Source: Paenibacillus_V sp046244365 (lineage in GTDB: Bacteria > Bacillota > Bacilli > Paenibacillales > NBRC-103111). Taken from it: a stretch of 64,000 nt of DNA. The stretch covers positions 1,674,001 through 1,738,000 of the forward strand of contig NZ_CP176395.1 of assembly GCF_046244365.1 (NCBI RefSeq). The letters run 5' to 3'. The notes below the pieces were generated by a model. It was not told the DNA's origin and did no database searches. It saw nothing but the letters and a program-made list of their open reading frames with translations. This document shows, in pieces, positions 25,115 through 33,721 of this stretch; positions within the stretch are counted from its first letter, which is position 1, and the number at the start of each line of letters is the position of its first letter. Made by a program: the position numbers and the translations under genes.

Positions 25115-25594
25115 TTAACTCAAACCGTCCTCGCAAGGATGGGAAAGATCCTTGTCTTCATTCAAAACAACAAGCAGCTGAAGCAGCTGCTTGCGCTGTT
25201 CCGGCGAAAGATGCCCCAATAGTGTCTCCGCGATTTCGGTCTGAACGGCAAGGATCCGGCTAATGTTGGCTTGCGCCAATTCCGTAAGCTGGATCAGGGT
25301 GGCGCGGCGGTCGGTCGGGTCGGGAGTTCGGACAAGCAGGTTTTCTTTTTCGAGCGCATCCACAAAATCGGTTACGGTGCGGGCTTTAATCCCCAACTTG
25401 GCTGCCAATTCGTTCATGCGGATTTTACCCGATTCCGATACGACGGACAGCAGGCGCAAGCGCGGACCCGATATTTGAAAAGGCATGTCGAGCGCGGTAA
25501 TTTGCTCCTTGAATTCTCTTTGGAGAGCATGGGTGGATCGAACCAATACATGGATCACGTCTATCGCTAAAGGATTATCGGTAAGATCAATCAT
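25115..25594 (-). CDS. MarR-family transcriptional regulator
   Basis: 159 residues with a MarR winged helix: GPRLRLLSVVSESGKIRMNE, LAAKLGIKARTVTDFVDALE and the wing LLVRTPDPTDRRATLIQLTE. AAGGAG precedes ATG 25594; the frame extends further up without support. It is divergent from two MFS efflux genes across a 270-bp gap that carries a repeated GTAAACTCACT motif, so it probably represses the pumps and releases on drug binding. Length and motifs are complete. Confidence 0.92.
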   Translation of the reverse strand: MIDLTDNPLAIDVIHVLVRSTHALQREFKEQITALDMPFQISGPRLRLLSVVSESGKIRMNELAAKLGIKARTVTDFVDALEKENLLVRTPDPTDRRATLIQLTELAQANISRILAVQTEIAETLLGHLSPEQRKQLLQLLVVLNEDKDLSHPCEDGLS

Positions 25595-25757
25595 CGTTGT
25601 GGCTCCTTGATATGAAATAGCTTGAAGATGGCGTTGCAAATGCATGCCGGCGCTTTCGTTACTTCCATTATAGCCTGACGAGTCTGCTTAAGCCATCGGC
25701 CGTCTTCGAACGCTGCCGCTGCTTACCCGCGAGAATCGCTGCTTGTCAGGATTGTGC

Positions 25758-25786
25758 TTGACGTTCCGTTAAATGCTGTGTATCCT
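25758..25786 (+). promoter_or_regulatory. Candidate promoter of the MFS pair
   Basis: TTGACG (25758-25763), 17-bp spacer, TATCCT (25781-25786), upstream of the direct repeats. Confidence 0.5.
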
Positions 25787-25802
25787 CAGTAATATATACA
25801 GA

Positions 25803-25829
25803 GTAAACTCACTAAGTGGTAAACTCACT
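25803..25829. promoter_or_regulatory. Direct repeat GTAAACTCACT, likely MarR operator
   Basis: Two identical 11-bp copies at 25803-25813 and 25819-25829, 16 bp apart, just after the candidate promoter and 38 bp before the first MFS start. The position would block transcription when occupied. Confidence 0.6.
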
Positions 25830-25867
25830 TAATTTCGAACGTCTTGTGTAGAAAGGATGAAGCAAAC

Positions 25868-27241
25868 ATGAACGAAACGGCGATCCCCAATAGCGACAAG
25901 CTGCTGCGCGTGCTTGTTTTCGCATTGATATTTTCCGTGATGAACGGTACGATGTTTAACGTCGCGCTGCCGGTAATCGGCAAGGAATTCCAGCTTGCGC
26001 CATCTCAGTTGAGCTGGATCATGACCGGGTATATGGTTATTTACGCGATCGGCTCGATCGTGTTCGGGAAGCTCGCGGACAAATACCGGCTTAAGGATTT
26101 GCTGACGTTCGGACTTCTTCTCTTTGCGGCAGGTTCGATCGTCGGCATGGCTGCTTCCGATTATGGTATGATTATCCTGGGGCGGGTCCTTCAGGCGGCC
26201 GGCGCCTCGGTTCTTCCCGCAACGGCAATGATCATTCCGATCCGTTATTTCGCGCCGGAATTAAGGGGGAGGGCGCTCGGGACGTCTGCGATCGGCCTTG
26301 CTCTCGGCAGCGCCTTGGGACCGGCGGTCGCAGGATTGATTGCAAGTGTCGGCAGCTGGAGGCTATTATTTCTGTTTTCCTTGCTTTCTTTGGCTACGCT
26401 GCCCTATTTTCGCAAATATTTGGACGACGAGAGGGGGAACGCGGGATTTATCGATTATGTCGGCGGCGGACTGCTGGCTGCGTCAGTAGCGCTCTTCCTG
26501 CTGGCGATAACGCAGAGCAGCTGGATGCTTTCGGCCGCCGGGCTTGTCCTGATGGGCTTGTTTATCGCCAGGATCCGTACCGCTGCAGATCCGTTTATTC
26601 AACCGGCTATATTCCGCAATACAAACTTCACGGTCGGGCTCCTTATGGCCTTTCTTGCGACGGCGATGAACTTCGGCTTAACGTTCATGACGCCGCAATA
26701 TTTAGCGAAGCTGAACGGCCTTTCACCCGGGAGCATAGGCCTCGTTCTGTTTCCGGCAGCTATCGCCGCCGCAGTAATGGGACGCAGAGGAGGGAGGCTG
26801 GCCGACGAACGCGGCAATCCGTTTCTCGTAGCTGTGGCGTCCATCATGATGCTTCTATGCTATGCGCTTCTTTCCACTTATGTCGGGGCGTCGCCGTATT
26901 GGATCGCTGTCCTGCTGATAGCGGGCAACGTAGGCCAAACCTTCATGCAGATTGCGATGTCCGGCACGATTTCGCGGACGCTGGCGAAGGAACAGGTTGG
27001 GGTAGGCATGGGCCTTTTCTCCATGTTGAATTTTATTTCCGGGGCGGTATCCATGAGTGTCATCGGCAAGGCGCTCGACAATCCTTCTTCTTCCTTGCAG
27101 CTCAACGCGTTCGCATGGAAGGAAGGCGCCAATACTTACAGTAATATTTTCGTCGTCCTATGCCTGTTAACCGTTGTGATCGCCGGCGTTTACCGGTTTC
27201 AGTTCGGAGCCGCGCGAACAAGGGCCAAAATGGCTCCCTGA
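25868..27241 (+). CDS. MFS transporter (DHA2-like) 1
   Basis: 457 residues, mostly membrane helices. Motif A reads FGKLADKYRLKDLLTFG, preceded by SQLSWIMTGYMVIYAIG. The motif C region is GLALGSALGPAVAGLI, followed by SWRLLFLFSL. The pattern fits the QacA/TetA(L)-like branch of proton-coupled exporters. AAAGGA lies upstream of ATG 25868. It is first of two pump genes in the same direction, apparently under the divergent MarR protein. No frameshift or missing motif was seen. The compound exported is unknown. Confidence 0.9.
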   Translation: MNETAIPNSDKLLRVLVFALIFSVMNGTMFNVALPVIGKEFQLAPSQLSWIMTGYMVIYAIGSIVFGKLADKYRLKDLLTFGLLLFAAGSIVGMAASDYGMIILGRVLQAAGASVLPATAMIIPIRYFAPELRGRALGTSAIGLALGSALGPAVAGLIASVGSWRLLFLFSLLSLATLPYFRKYLDDERGNAGFIDYVGGGLLAASVALFLLAITQSSWMLSAAGLVLMGLFIARIRTAADPFIQPAIFRNTNFTVGLLMAFLATAMNFGLTFMTPQYLAKLNGLSPGSIGLVLFPAAIAAAVMGRRGGRLADERGNPFLVAVASIMMLLCYALLSTYVGASPYWIAVLLIAGNVGQTFMQIAMSGTISRTLAKEQVGVGMGLFSMLNFISGAVSMSVIGKALDNPSSSLQLNAFAWKEGANTYSNIFVVLCLLTVVIAGVYRFQFGAARTRAKMAP

Positions 27242-27354
27242 CTGGTTCAGGGTGAGGACTTCTTGCAGGATTTTCATAATTTTGCGGGAAGCGGGAAACA
27301 TAAAAGCTAGTAAAAAACGATAATCTCTTATAGATAAAAGGAGAGGAACCGAAA

Positions 27355-28815
27355 GTGAATACGGCTGCAGCGTCTACCGCTCAAGCTTCACAAGATTTCA
27401 GTAACGTGAAGAAACTTCCGATACTGATCTCGCTAATGATCGGGGCTTTTTTCTCGATACTAAATGAAACGCTGTTAAATATTGCTTTCCCGCAACTGAT
27501 GATCGAGCTGAGCGTATCCGCTTCGACGCTGCAATGGCTCGCAACGGGCTATATGCTTGTCGTCGGCGTGCTGGTGCCCGCCTCGGCTCTGCTGGTGCAA
27601 TGGTTTACGACGCGTCAAATGTTTCTAGGAGCTATGCTCTTATTCACGGTCGGTACGCTTGTCTGCGGGATCGCGCCGCAATTTTCTTTCTTGCTGGCCG
27701 GGCGCTTGCTGCAAGCCGCCGGAACCGGTTTAATGCTGCCGGTCTTGATGAATACGATTCTTGTGCTGTATCCGCCGGAAAAGCGGGGAGCCGCAATGGG
27801 GAGCATCGGCCTCGTCATCATGTTCGCCCCGGCGATCGGTCCGACGCTTTCCGGACTTATTCTGGAATCGCTGGAATGGCGTTGGCTGTTTTACCTCGTA
27901 CTGCCGTTTGCCGTATTTTCCGTCATTTTCGCGTTCCTTTACTTGAAGAACGTGTCGCAGCCGACGAAGCCGAAGGTGGATGTCCTATCGATCGTTTTGT
28001 CTACGATCGGTTTCGGCGGTATCGTGTACGGATTCAGCAGCTCGGGTGAAGGACACGGGGGCTGGACGAGTCCGCAGGTATACGGAACCGTTCTGGTCGG
28101 AGCGGTCGGCCTGCTGCTGTTCGCCTTGCGTCAATTGCGCTTGAAGGAGCCTCTGATGGATCTCCGGGCGTTCAAGTACCCGATGTTTTCGTTGACGACC
28201 GTCCTATTGATCATCTTGATGATGACGCTGTTCTCGGCCATGTCTCTGCTGCCGTTCCTGTTTCAAGGCGCGCTTGGCCTGACGGTGTTCGCTTCCGGGC
28301 TTCTGCTGCTGCCGGGCAGCTTGCTGAACGGACTCATTTCCCCGCTCACGGGCAAGCTGTTCGACAAGTTCGGGCCGCGGGCGCTTGTCGTTCCCGGAAT
28401 GGTTTTCCTGGTCGTCATCATGTGGTTCTTCACGCAAGTGTCCGTGGAAACGACCAAAACGACGTTCGTCATCCTGCACATTTGCATGATGGTTTCCATT
28501 TCGATGATTATGATGCCTGCGCAAACAAACGGCTTGAATCAGCTGCCTCCCCGTTATTACCCGCACGGTACGGCGATTTTGAACACGCTGCAGCAGGTTG
28601 CGGGCGCAATCGGAGTGGCCTTGTTCATCAGCGTCATGTCCTCGGGACAGCGCAAGTTTCTGGAGCAGTCTTCGGATCCGGCTGCGCCTGCCCAAATGGC
28701 GCAGGGAATGGTTGCGGGCGTCCATAACGCCTTCGTAATCGGCTTCGGTCTTGCGATCGTTGCTTTGGTTCTGTCGCTGTTCGTCAAGCGCACGCAATCG
28801 CCTGCGAAAGAGTGA
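27355..28815 (+). CDS. MDR-type MFS transporter (DHA2) 2
   Basis: 486 residues with about 14 helices: NIAFPQLMIELSVSASTLQW, LATGYMLVVGVLVPASALL, motif A region VQWFTTRQMFLGAMLLF, motif C region IGLVIMFAPAIGPTLSGLIL, and a later FGPRALVVPGM. This is a classical EmrB/LmrB-like multidrug exporter and is only distantly similar to pump 1. GTG 27355 follows AAGGAGAGG. It lies 113 bp after pump 1 with no terminator seen between them, so co-transcription is likely; a strong terminator follows. The motif A charge pattern is weaker than in pump 1, as is common in this subgroup. Confidence 0.9.
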   Translation: MNTAAASTAQASQDFSNVKKLPILISLMIGAFFSILNETLLNIAFPQLMIELSVSASTLQWLATGYMLVVGVLVPASALLVQWFTTRQMFLGAMLLFTVGTLVCGIAPQFSFLLAGRLLQAAGTGLMLPVLMNTILVLYPPEKRGAAMGSIGLVIMFAPAIGPTLSGLILESLEWRWLFYLVLPFAVFSVIFAFLYLKNVSQPTKPKVDVLSIVLSTIGFGGIVYGFSSSGEGHGGWTSPQVYGTVLVGAVGLLLFALRQLRLKEPLMDLRAFKYPMFSLTTVLLIILMMTLFSAMSLLPFLFQGALGLTVFASGLLLLPGSLLNGLISPLTGKLFDKFGPRALVVPGMVFLVVIMWFFTQVSVETTKTTFVILHICMMVSISMIMMPAQTNGLNQLPPRYYPHGTAILNTLQQVAGAIGVALFISVMSSGQRKFLEQSSDPAAPAQMAQGMVAGVHNAFVIGFGLAIVALVLSLFVKRTQSPAKE

Positions 28816-28849
28816 GCCAAGTGTTGTAGGAAAAGAGAGGAATTACGCC

Positions 28850-28881
28850 AGTCCCTAGCTAACCGCGCTAGGGACTTTTTG
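28850..28881 (+). terminator. Terminator of the MFS pair
   Basis: AGTCCCTAGC / GCTAGGGACT with a seven-base loop and TTTTT. Confidence 0.88.
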
Positions 28882-28902
28882 ACATGCCGCTTCCAGATCA
28901 CA

Positions 28903-28937
28903 CGATGTCAAGAGCGGCTGGACAAATCTTGACATCG
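28903..28937. promoter_or_regulatory. 11-bp inverted repeat overlapping the LacI gene -35
   Basis: CGATGTCAAGA (28903-28913) and TCTTGACATCG (28927-28937) are exact reverse complements. The right arm contains TTGACA (28929-28934), a possible -35 with TATCGT 17 bp further. It may bind an autoregulator. Confidence 0.6.
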
Positions 28938-28990
28938 TTTGCCTATGAGGCTATCGTTGACCTTACATAGGACAGGCAAGGAGAATGCCG

Positions 28991-29992
28991 ATGGTAACGA
29001 GAAACGATGTGGCGAAGCATGCGGGGGTATCCGTTGCGGTCGTATCGTACGTGATGAACAACAAAGACAACGTGAAGGAAGCGACGCGGCAGAAGGTGCT
29101 GCGGGCGATCGAGGAGCTCGGGTATAACCCGAATTCGGCGGCGCGAAGCCTCAAGACCAAAAGGACGAGCCAGTTCGGCGTGCTGTTCAACAACCTGGGC
29201 AATCCGTTCGAGACGGGCATATCCCTCGGTCTGGAGGAGAGGGCGCGGCAGTTCGGCCAATCGCTTATTTTTCAAACGTATGTGCGATCCGAAGAGGATA
29301 AGTTAAGAACGATCTTCATGGGGCGGACGGACGGACTCCTTTTGATGGGCCAGAGTCTGAAGAATGAAACGATCGACCACTTTACCAAAATGGGCGTTCC
29401 GATTTATTCGGTTACGGCGCCGGTCAAGTTCCATTCCTCCGTGCGCTGCATCGATATCAACTGGTACGAGGCGATGCTAAAGCTCCTCCTCCATCTGAAG
29501 GAGCAAGGGCATGCCCGGATCGGTTTCATGGCGCATTCGGTGCGGGAGCTGCACCATCATGTGCGTTACCTTCATTTCCGGAAGGCGGCGGAGGCGCTGG
29601 GACTCGAGTTTCAAGAGGAGTGGCTGCTGCAGGCGGAAGGCAGGCTGGAATCGGCTTATCTTCACATGTCCAACCGGATCAAGGAAACGCCGGACCTGCC
29701 CTTTACCGCGATCGTTTGCGCCAACGATCTGATGGGAATCGGCGTGCTGTCGGCCTGCAAGGACAGCGGCTTGTCGGTCCCGAAGGCCATATCGGTGGCC
29801 GCTTGCGAAAATATTTTGATGGCGTCCCATACGACGCCGGCTCTAACGACTCTTCATTATCCGCGAAGGGAAATCGGCTTCATGGCGATCGACATGATCA
29901 TGCAGCAGGTTAACGGCGGCAATAAGCCGGTCGATTGCACGGTCGGCTTCGAACTGATCGTCCGGGATTCGACAGGGGTCGCGAGAGTCTGA
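28991..29992 (+). CDS. LacI-family transcriptional regulator
   Basis: 333 residues. The N-terminal LacI helix-turn-helix is TRNDVAKHAGVSVAVVSYVM, then the hinge GYNPNSAARSLKTKRTSQFG. The rest is a periplasmic-binding-protein-like effector domain (FGVLFNNLGNPFETGISLGL, FTAIVCANDLMGIGVL, PALTTLHYPRREIGFMAIDM). ATG 28991 is better spaced from GGAGA than ATG 28985. Downstream, two perfect TACACGTGTA palindromes of LacI-operator type control the PhyH gene, and this protein is the obvious candidate to bind them. The effector is probably a sugar brought in by the neighbouring importer. Confidence 0.92.
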   Translation: MVTRNDVAKHAGVSVAVVSYVMNNKDNVKEATRQKVLRAIEELGYNPNSAARSLKTKRTSQFGVLFNNLGNPFETGISLGLEERARQFGQSLIFQTYVRSEEDKLRTIFMGRTDGLLLMGQSLKNETIDHFTKMGVPIYSVTAPVKFHSSVRCIDINWYEAMLKLLLHLKEQGHARIGFMAHSVRELHHHVRYLHFRKAAEALGLEFQEEWLLQAEGRLESAYLHMSNRIKETPDLPFTAIVCANDLMGIGVLSACKDSGLSVPKAISVAACENILMASHTTPALTTLHYPRREIGFMAIDMIMQQVNGGNKPVDCTVGFELIVRDSTGVARV

Positions 29993-30017
29993 TAGAAGGC
30001 ACTCGCACCAAATCAAA

Positions 30018-30043
30018 CAGGCTGCCGTCGTAACGGCAGCCTG
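30018..30043 (+). terminator. Hairpin after the LacI gene
   Basis: CAGGCTGCCGT / ACGGCAGCCTG, 25 bp past the stop, lacking a T tract. Confidence 0.5.
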
Positions 30044-30065
30044 CAGGGTAGATGGAAAATAGTTG

Positions 30066-30094
30066 TTGAAATTAATAATCTACACGTGTAAAAT
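30066..30094 (+). promoter_or_regulatory. Promoter of the PhyH gene with operator O1 in the spacer
   Basis: TTGAAA (30066-30071), 17-bp spacer, TAAAAT (30089-30094). The palindrome TACACGTGTA (30081-30090) fills the end of the spacer and touches the -10, the classic placement for repression by a LacI-type protein. Confidence 0.75.
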
Positions 30095-30146
30095 TAAATC
30101 AACGAGCAGAGGAAACAAAACCTCGTCCTATTTTTAAATCAAAATC

Positions 30147-30156
30147 TACACGTGTA
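30147..30156. promoter_or_regulatory. LacI-type operator O2
   Basis: Second TACACGTGTA, 66 bp (about six helix turns) from O1, in the context ATCTACACGTGTAAA shared by both sites. It lies just upstream of the ribosome binding site AAGGAGG. Confidence 0.75.
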
Positions 30157-30175
30157 AATTTAAGGAGGAAATCGA

Positions 30176-31015
30176 ATGACGGATGCTAAGCTTGATATTC
30201 CCTCGCTGGCAAGACAGTTTGAGCAGGACGGGTATTTGCTATTGCAAAATATGCTGTCCGATGTGAAAGTAAAGGAGCTGAATACCGCGATCGACCGGAT
30301 CGTCGCGGAGGAACCCGAAGCGCTTGCCTACAACGTGTACAACAGCGTCGAAAGAGACCCGTCCATCCTGTCGCTGATCGATCACCCGCAGCTCCTGCCG
30401 CTTATGGTCAATCTGATGGGCTACAACATTCAACTGCACATTTCCCATTTGACCGTGCGAAAGCCGAATCCGGACGACGTAAAGACGGCGACGAGCAGCT
30501 TCATCAATTGGCATCAGGACGGCCCGCATCCGCAGTTTCCGAAGATCGGCGGTCTTACCGCGACGTATTACATTAAAATCTGTTTTATCCTGAGCGATAT
30601 GTCCGAGCCGAACCGCGGCAATACGAAAATCATCCCCGGCAGTCACCGCTGGCCCGATTTCCACCCGGTCCAAACTGACGTTAACGTGCCGCTGGAAGGC
30701 GAAATGCAGGTGTGCGGCAAACCCGGGGACGTGTTCATTTTCGCTCAAAACTTATGGCATGCCGGCTCCCCGAACCGTTCGGCGGATTTTGAGAGACGCC
30801 AGCTATTTATCGGCTACAGCCCGATCTGGATTCGGCCGATCGATTATCACCGGGCTTCTCCCGCATTGCTGGAGGGAGCCGACCCGATCCGGCGCCAGCT
30901 GCTGGGCGATATTAGCGCCAACTGCTTCAAATATTACGTTCCCGAAGCCGAGATGGTACCTCTCAAGCAATATTGGCAAGGCGGCGCCGCAGCCGAAAGC
31001 GCCTATCAGAAATAA
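30176..31015 (+). CDS. PhyH-family Fe(II)/2-oxoglutarate dioxygenase
   Basis: 279 residues. A double-stranded beta helix with the iron triad: H and D in NWHQDGPHPQF, and the distal H in FAQNLWHAGSPNRS. The likely 2-oxoglutarate-binding arginine follows (FERRQLFIGYSP). N-terminal SLARQFEQDGYLLLQNMLS is typical of the family. These enzymes hydroxylate small molecules or sugar-linked substrates. Placed first behind two LacI-type operators and ahead of an importer locus, it probably modifies a compound related to the transported sugar, though the substrate is unknown. AAGGAGG is well placed before ATG. Confidence 0.88.
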   Translation: MTDAKLDIPSLARQFEQDGYLLLQNMLSDVKVKELNTAIDRIVAEEPEALAYNVYNSVERDPSILSLIDHPQLLPLMVNLMGYNIQLHISHLTVRKPNPDDVKTATSSFINWHQDGPHPQFPKIGGLTATYYIKICFILSDMSEPNRGNTKIIPGSHRWPDFHPVQTDVNVPLEGEMQVCGKPGDVFIFAQNLWHAGSPNRSADFERRQLFIGYSPIWIRPIDYHRASPALLEGADPIRRQLLGDISANCFKYYVPEAEMVPLKQYWQGGAAAESAYQK

Positions 31016-31234
31016 ATTTGGCCTTATCCCGGAACCCTTGCCGATCAAGGAAACCAATTCTCTTCTTATCCGTAAATGCCGTCCGAAGCGACGGGATTTG
31101 CAGATGGGGAGGGAATTTTTCTCTTTTTTCCCCTATTTTATTGCCTTCATAGAATGATATAGTGAAATACACGGCGCGAAAAGACTTCTTATGTTCAAGG
31201 AAAGCTTGCCATAGATTGCTGCGGAGGGGATTCC

Positions 31235-33541
31235 ATGCGGTTCAGTATTTCGGGTAAGGTCATGATTATTTACGGCTCCATCTTCATCGCTATCATATTC
31301 TTAACCTTCGGCTTGTCTTATTACGGAACGGTAGGCCGTCTGGAGCAGGATTTGAAAAATACGCACATCGCGCTGCTCAAGCAAATCGACGATAAGATCG
31401 AAATCGTGTTCCGCACGACGGAGAAGGACTTGCTCAACCTGTCGCAGGAGCTCGAATACGTTTATTTCATGTATGACAGCTATGAGGACGCTTCTCAAAA
31501 ATACGCCAATTTCTTCGGGTTATCGAACAAATTGAAGACGATGGTGCATGCGAACGAGCAATTTTCGTCGGTCTTCGTCTATTCGAATGTGAACGGAGAC
31601 GTCATGACCGATAAAACGTTTCTCCAGCGGAACGAATCCGAGGACAATTGGCTGGCGGATTATATCGACATGGACGGATATTCCAAGTGGATTACGACCC
31701 ACAAGGTTTGGGACGGGTCCAAAGAGCAGGATGTCGTTACGCTCATTCGCCCGTACCCGCTGATCAGCAGTCCTGGATACAGGAAGGGACTCGTCGCCGT
31801 CAACATTACGGAAGACGTTCTGTACCGCATGATTAGCGACGTGTACGATGGCGACCAGCAGAGCGGGCATACCTTTATCATCGACGACAAGGGCGGCATT
31901 GTCACGCATGACGATAAATCCCAATTATATAAAAACATGAACGACGTTCCTTACATCAAGCGGATATTGGACGAGAAAGGAAGCGGGCAATTTACGGCCA
32001 AGTCGAGCGGGGACAAGCTGTCCGTCTTCTATACGGCATCCGATTACACGGGCTGGCGAATCGTCAGCGTCATCCCGCAAAACCAGCTGTATCAGCCGCT
32101 GGAATCGGTCCGCAACCTGATGCTCGCGATTGCGGGCTTTATGATCGTGCTGGCGCTGTCCGTTCTGTTCTACGTGAACCGGCGTACCTTCAAGCCGCTT
32201 GACCGGCTGGCAGGCAAAATGTCGGGAACGTTCCGGCCGGCTCAGCCGGGACAAGCATCGGGTCTCGGGTATTTGGAGACGGTGTTCGATCAGATGTTTA
32301 CGGACCGCGAGCAGCTGGAGAAGCGGGTCCGCGATTCGAAGCCGGTACTGAAATGGCGGATCGTGATGGACATGCTGACGGGCTACCGGACGGATTACGC
32401 CTCCGTAAGCAGGCAGCTGGAATTTACGGGGATCCGCTTCCTGCCGGAAATGTTCGTCGTCTGTACGGCCGAGTTCGGCAAGGAAGAGGGCATCAGCCCC
32501 AAGGACGAAACGCTTTACGCCTATGCGCTGTGCAATGTGGCGGAGGAAGTGATCGACATGGAACACGCAGGCGTCGCGGTCGATTTGGGATCGGGCTCCG
32601 CCGCGATCATTTTCAGCTTTGCGGAGGGCGACGAGGAGCAGAACCATCTTCGGGCACTGGCCATACTCGAGCATATTCTGGACATTATGAAGCGCCAATT
32701 CGGGCTTCTCGTGACGGCGGGCGTAGGCAGATGCTACAGGGACCTGAAGGATATCCCCAAATCGTACGACGAATCGCAGCGGGCGCTTCAATACCGCATG
32801 GTAGTCGGCAGCCATTCCGTCATTTCCGCCCTGGATCTGATCGGCTCGGACAATCAGGACTACTACCGCATCATCAAGATGACGGACCGGATACTCGAAG
32901 CTTTGCGGCAGACGGAACACGGCAAGCTGAATGACTATGTGTCGCTGATGTTCCAAGAAGCGGTCGGCGGCGGCTTGTCGCCGGAATTGATCCGGCAGCT
33001 ATCCTACGAGCTGGTTATGAAATCGCTGCAGGCGGTCGCGGCCACGGGCATCGATACGGAGGAAACGCTTGCCGGCATGGGCAATCTCCATGAACGGATC
33101 AACCGCTGCAACGACTGGCAGGAGGCCGAACGGATCGTGCAAACCGCGCTAGGGGAGATGGCGAGGAAGGTCGAGGACAAGCGCTCGCAGCGGGGCAGCA
33201 ACAAAGCGATCGAGAAAATGCTCGCCTTCATCGAGGAGCATTACAGGGAAAGCGCATTTTCCCTCGACCGGCTGGCCGACGAATTCGAGTTAAGTCCGAC
33301 CTATATAAGCAAGCTGTTTAAGGAGCATACGGAGAAAAACTTCATCGACTACCTGATCGAAATCCGGATTAACGCCTCGAAGGAGCTGCTGGCCGACAAG
33401 AACCGCAAGATCAACGATATCGCCGAAGGGGTCGGTTATACGAATACGCGGAGCTTTCTGAGGGCGTTCAAGAAATATACGGGAATGACGCCGACGGAAT
33501 ACCGGGACTGGGTGCTCGGCTCGAAAGCCGCGCCGGAGTAG
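31235..33541 (+). CDS. Membrane-bound AraC regulator with extracellular sensor
   Basis: 768 residues. Order: membrane helix 1 (residues about 9-31, MIIYGSIFIAIIFLTFGLSY), an extracytoplasmic Cache-like domain (about 35-285, with ISSPGYRKGLVAVNITEDVL and TFIIDDKGGIVTHDD), helix 2 (about 290-312, LMLAIAGFMIVLALSVLFYV), a linker, a YesN-type middle domain, and a C-terminal AraC double helix-turn-helix (FSLDRLADEFELSPTYISKL; GYTNTRSFLRAFKKYTGMTP). The protein should sense a polysaccharide fragment outside and activate the transporter operon that follows. It is the usual partner of LplABC-type importers. TGCGGAGGGG precedes the ATG. Confidence 0.92.
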   Translation: MRFSISGKVMIIYGSIFIAIIFLTFGLSYYGTVGRLEQDLKNTHIALLKQIDDKIEIVFRTTEKDLLNLSQELEYVYFMYDSYEDASQKYANFFGLSNKLKTMVHANEQFSSVFVYSNVNGDVMTDKTFLQRNESEDNWLADYIDMDGYSKWITTHKVWDGSKEQDVVTLIRPYPLISSPGYRKGLVAVNITEDVLYRMISDVYDGDQQSGHTFIIDDKGGIVTHDDKSQLYKNMNDVPYIKRILDEKGSGQFTAKSSGDKLSVFYTASDYTGWRIVSVIPQNQLYQPLESVRNLMLAIAGFMIVLALSVLFYVNRRTFKPLDRLAGKMSGTFRPAQPGQASGLGYLETVFDQMFTDREQLEKRVRDSKPVLKWRIVMDMLTGYRTDYASVSRQLEFTGIRFLPEMFVVCTAEFGKEEGISPKDETLYAYALCNVAEEVIDMEHAGVAVDLGSGSAAIIFSFAEGDEEQNHLRALAILEHILDIMKRQFGLLVTAGVGRCYRDLKDIPKSYDESQRALQYRMVVGSHSVISALDLIGSDNQDYYRIIKMTDRILEALRQTEHGKLNDYVSLMFQEAVGGGLSPELIRQLSYELVMKSLQAVAATGIDTEETLAGMGNLHERINRCNDWQEAERIVQTALGEMARKVEDKRSQRGSNKAIEKMLAFIEEHYRESAFSLDRLADEFELSPTYISKLFKEHTEKNFIDYLIEIRINASKELLADKNRKINDIAEGVGYTNTRSFLRAFKKYTGMTPTEYRDWVLGSKAAPE

Positions 33542-33721
33542 GCGTTCCGGATTTTCTATAACATATAAGTACACCTATCGCAAGAAATGTAACCCGCCGT
33601 TTTGCAAGAAAAGACACCTAGCGCATAACGCGTCTCTTTCCACACGGAGCCGGCTTCCCTACAATCAAAATCGTACCACACGACAAGATTGGCACGGCAC
33701 GATACGAAAGGGTGAGGCGTT

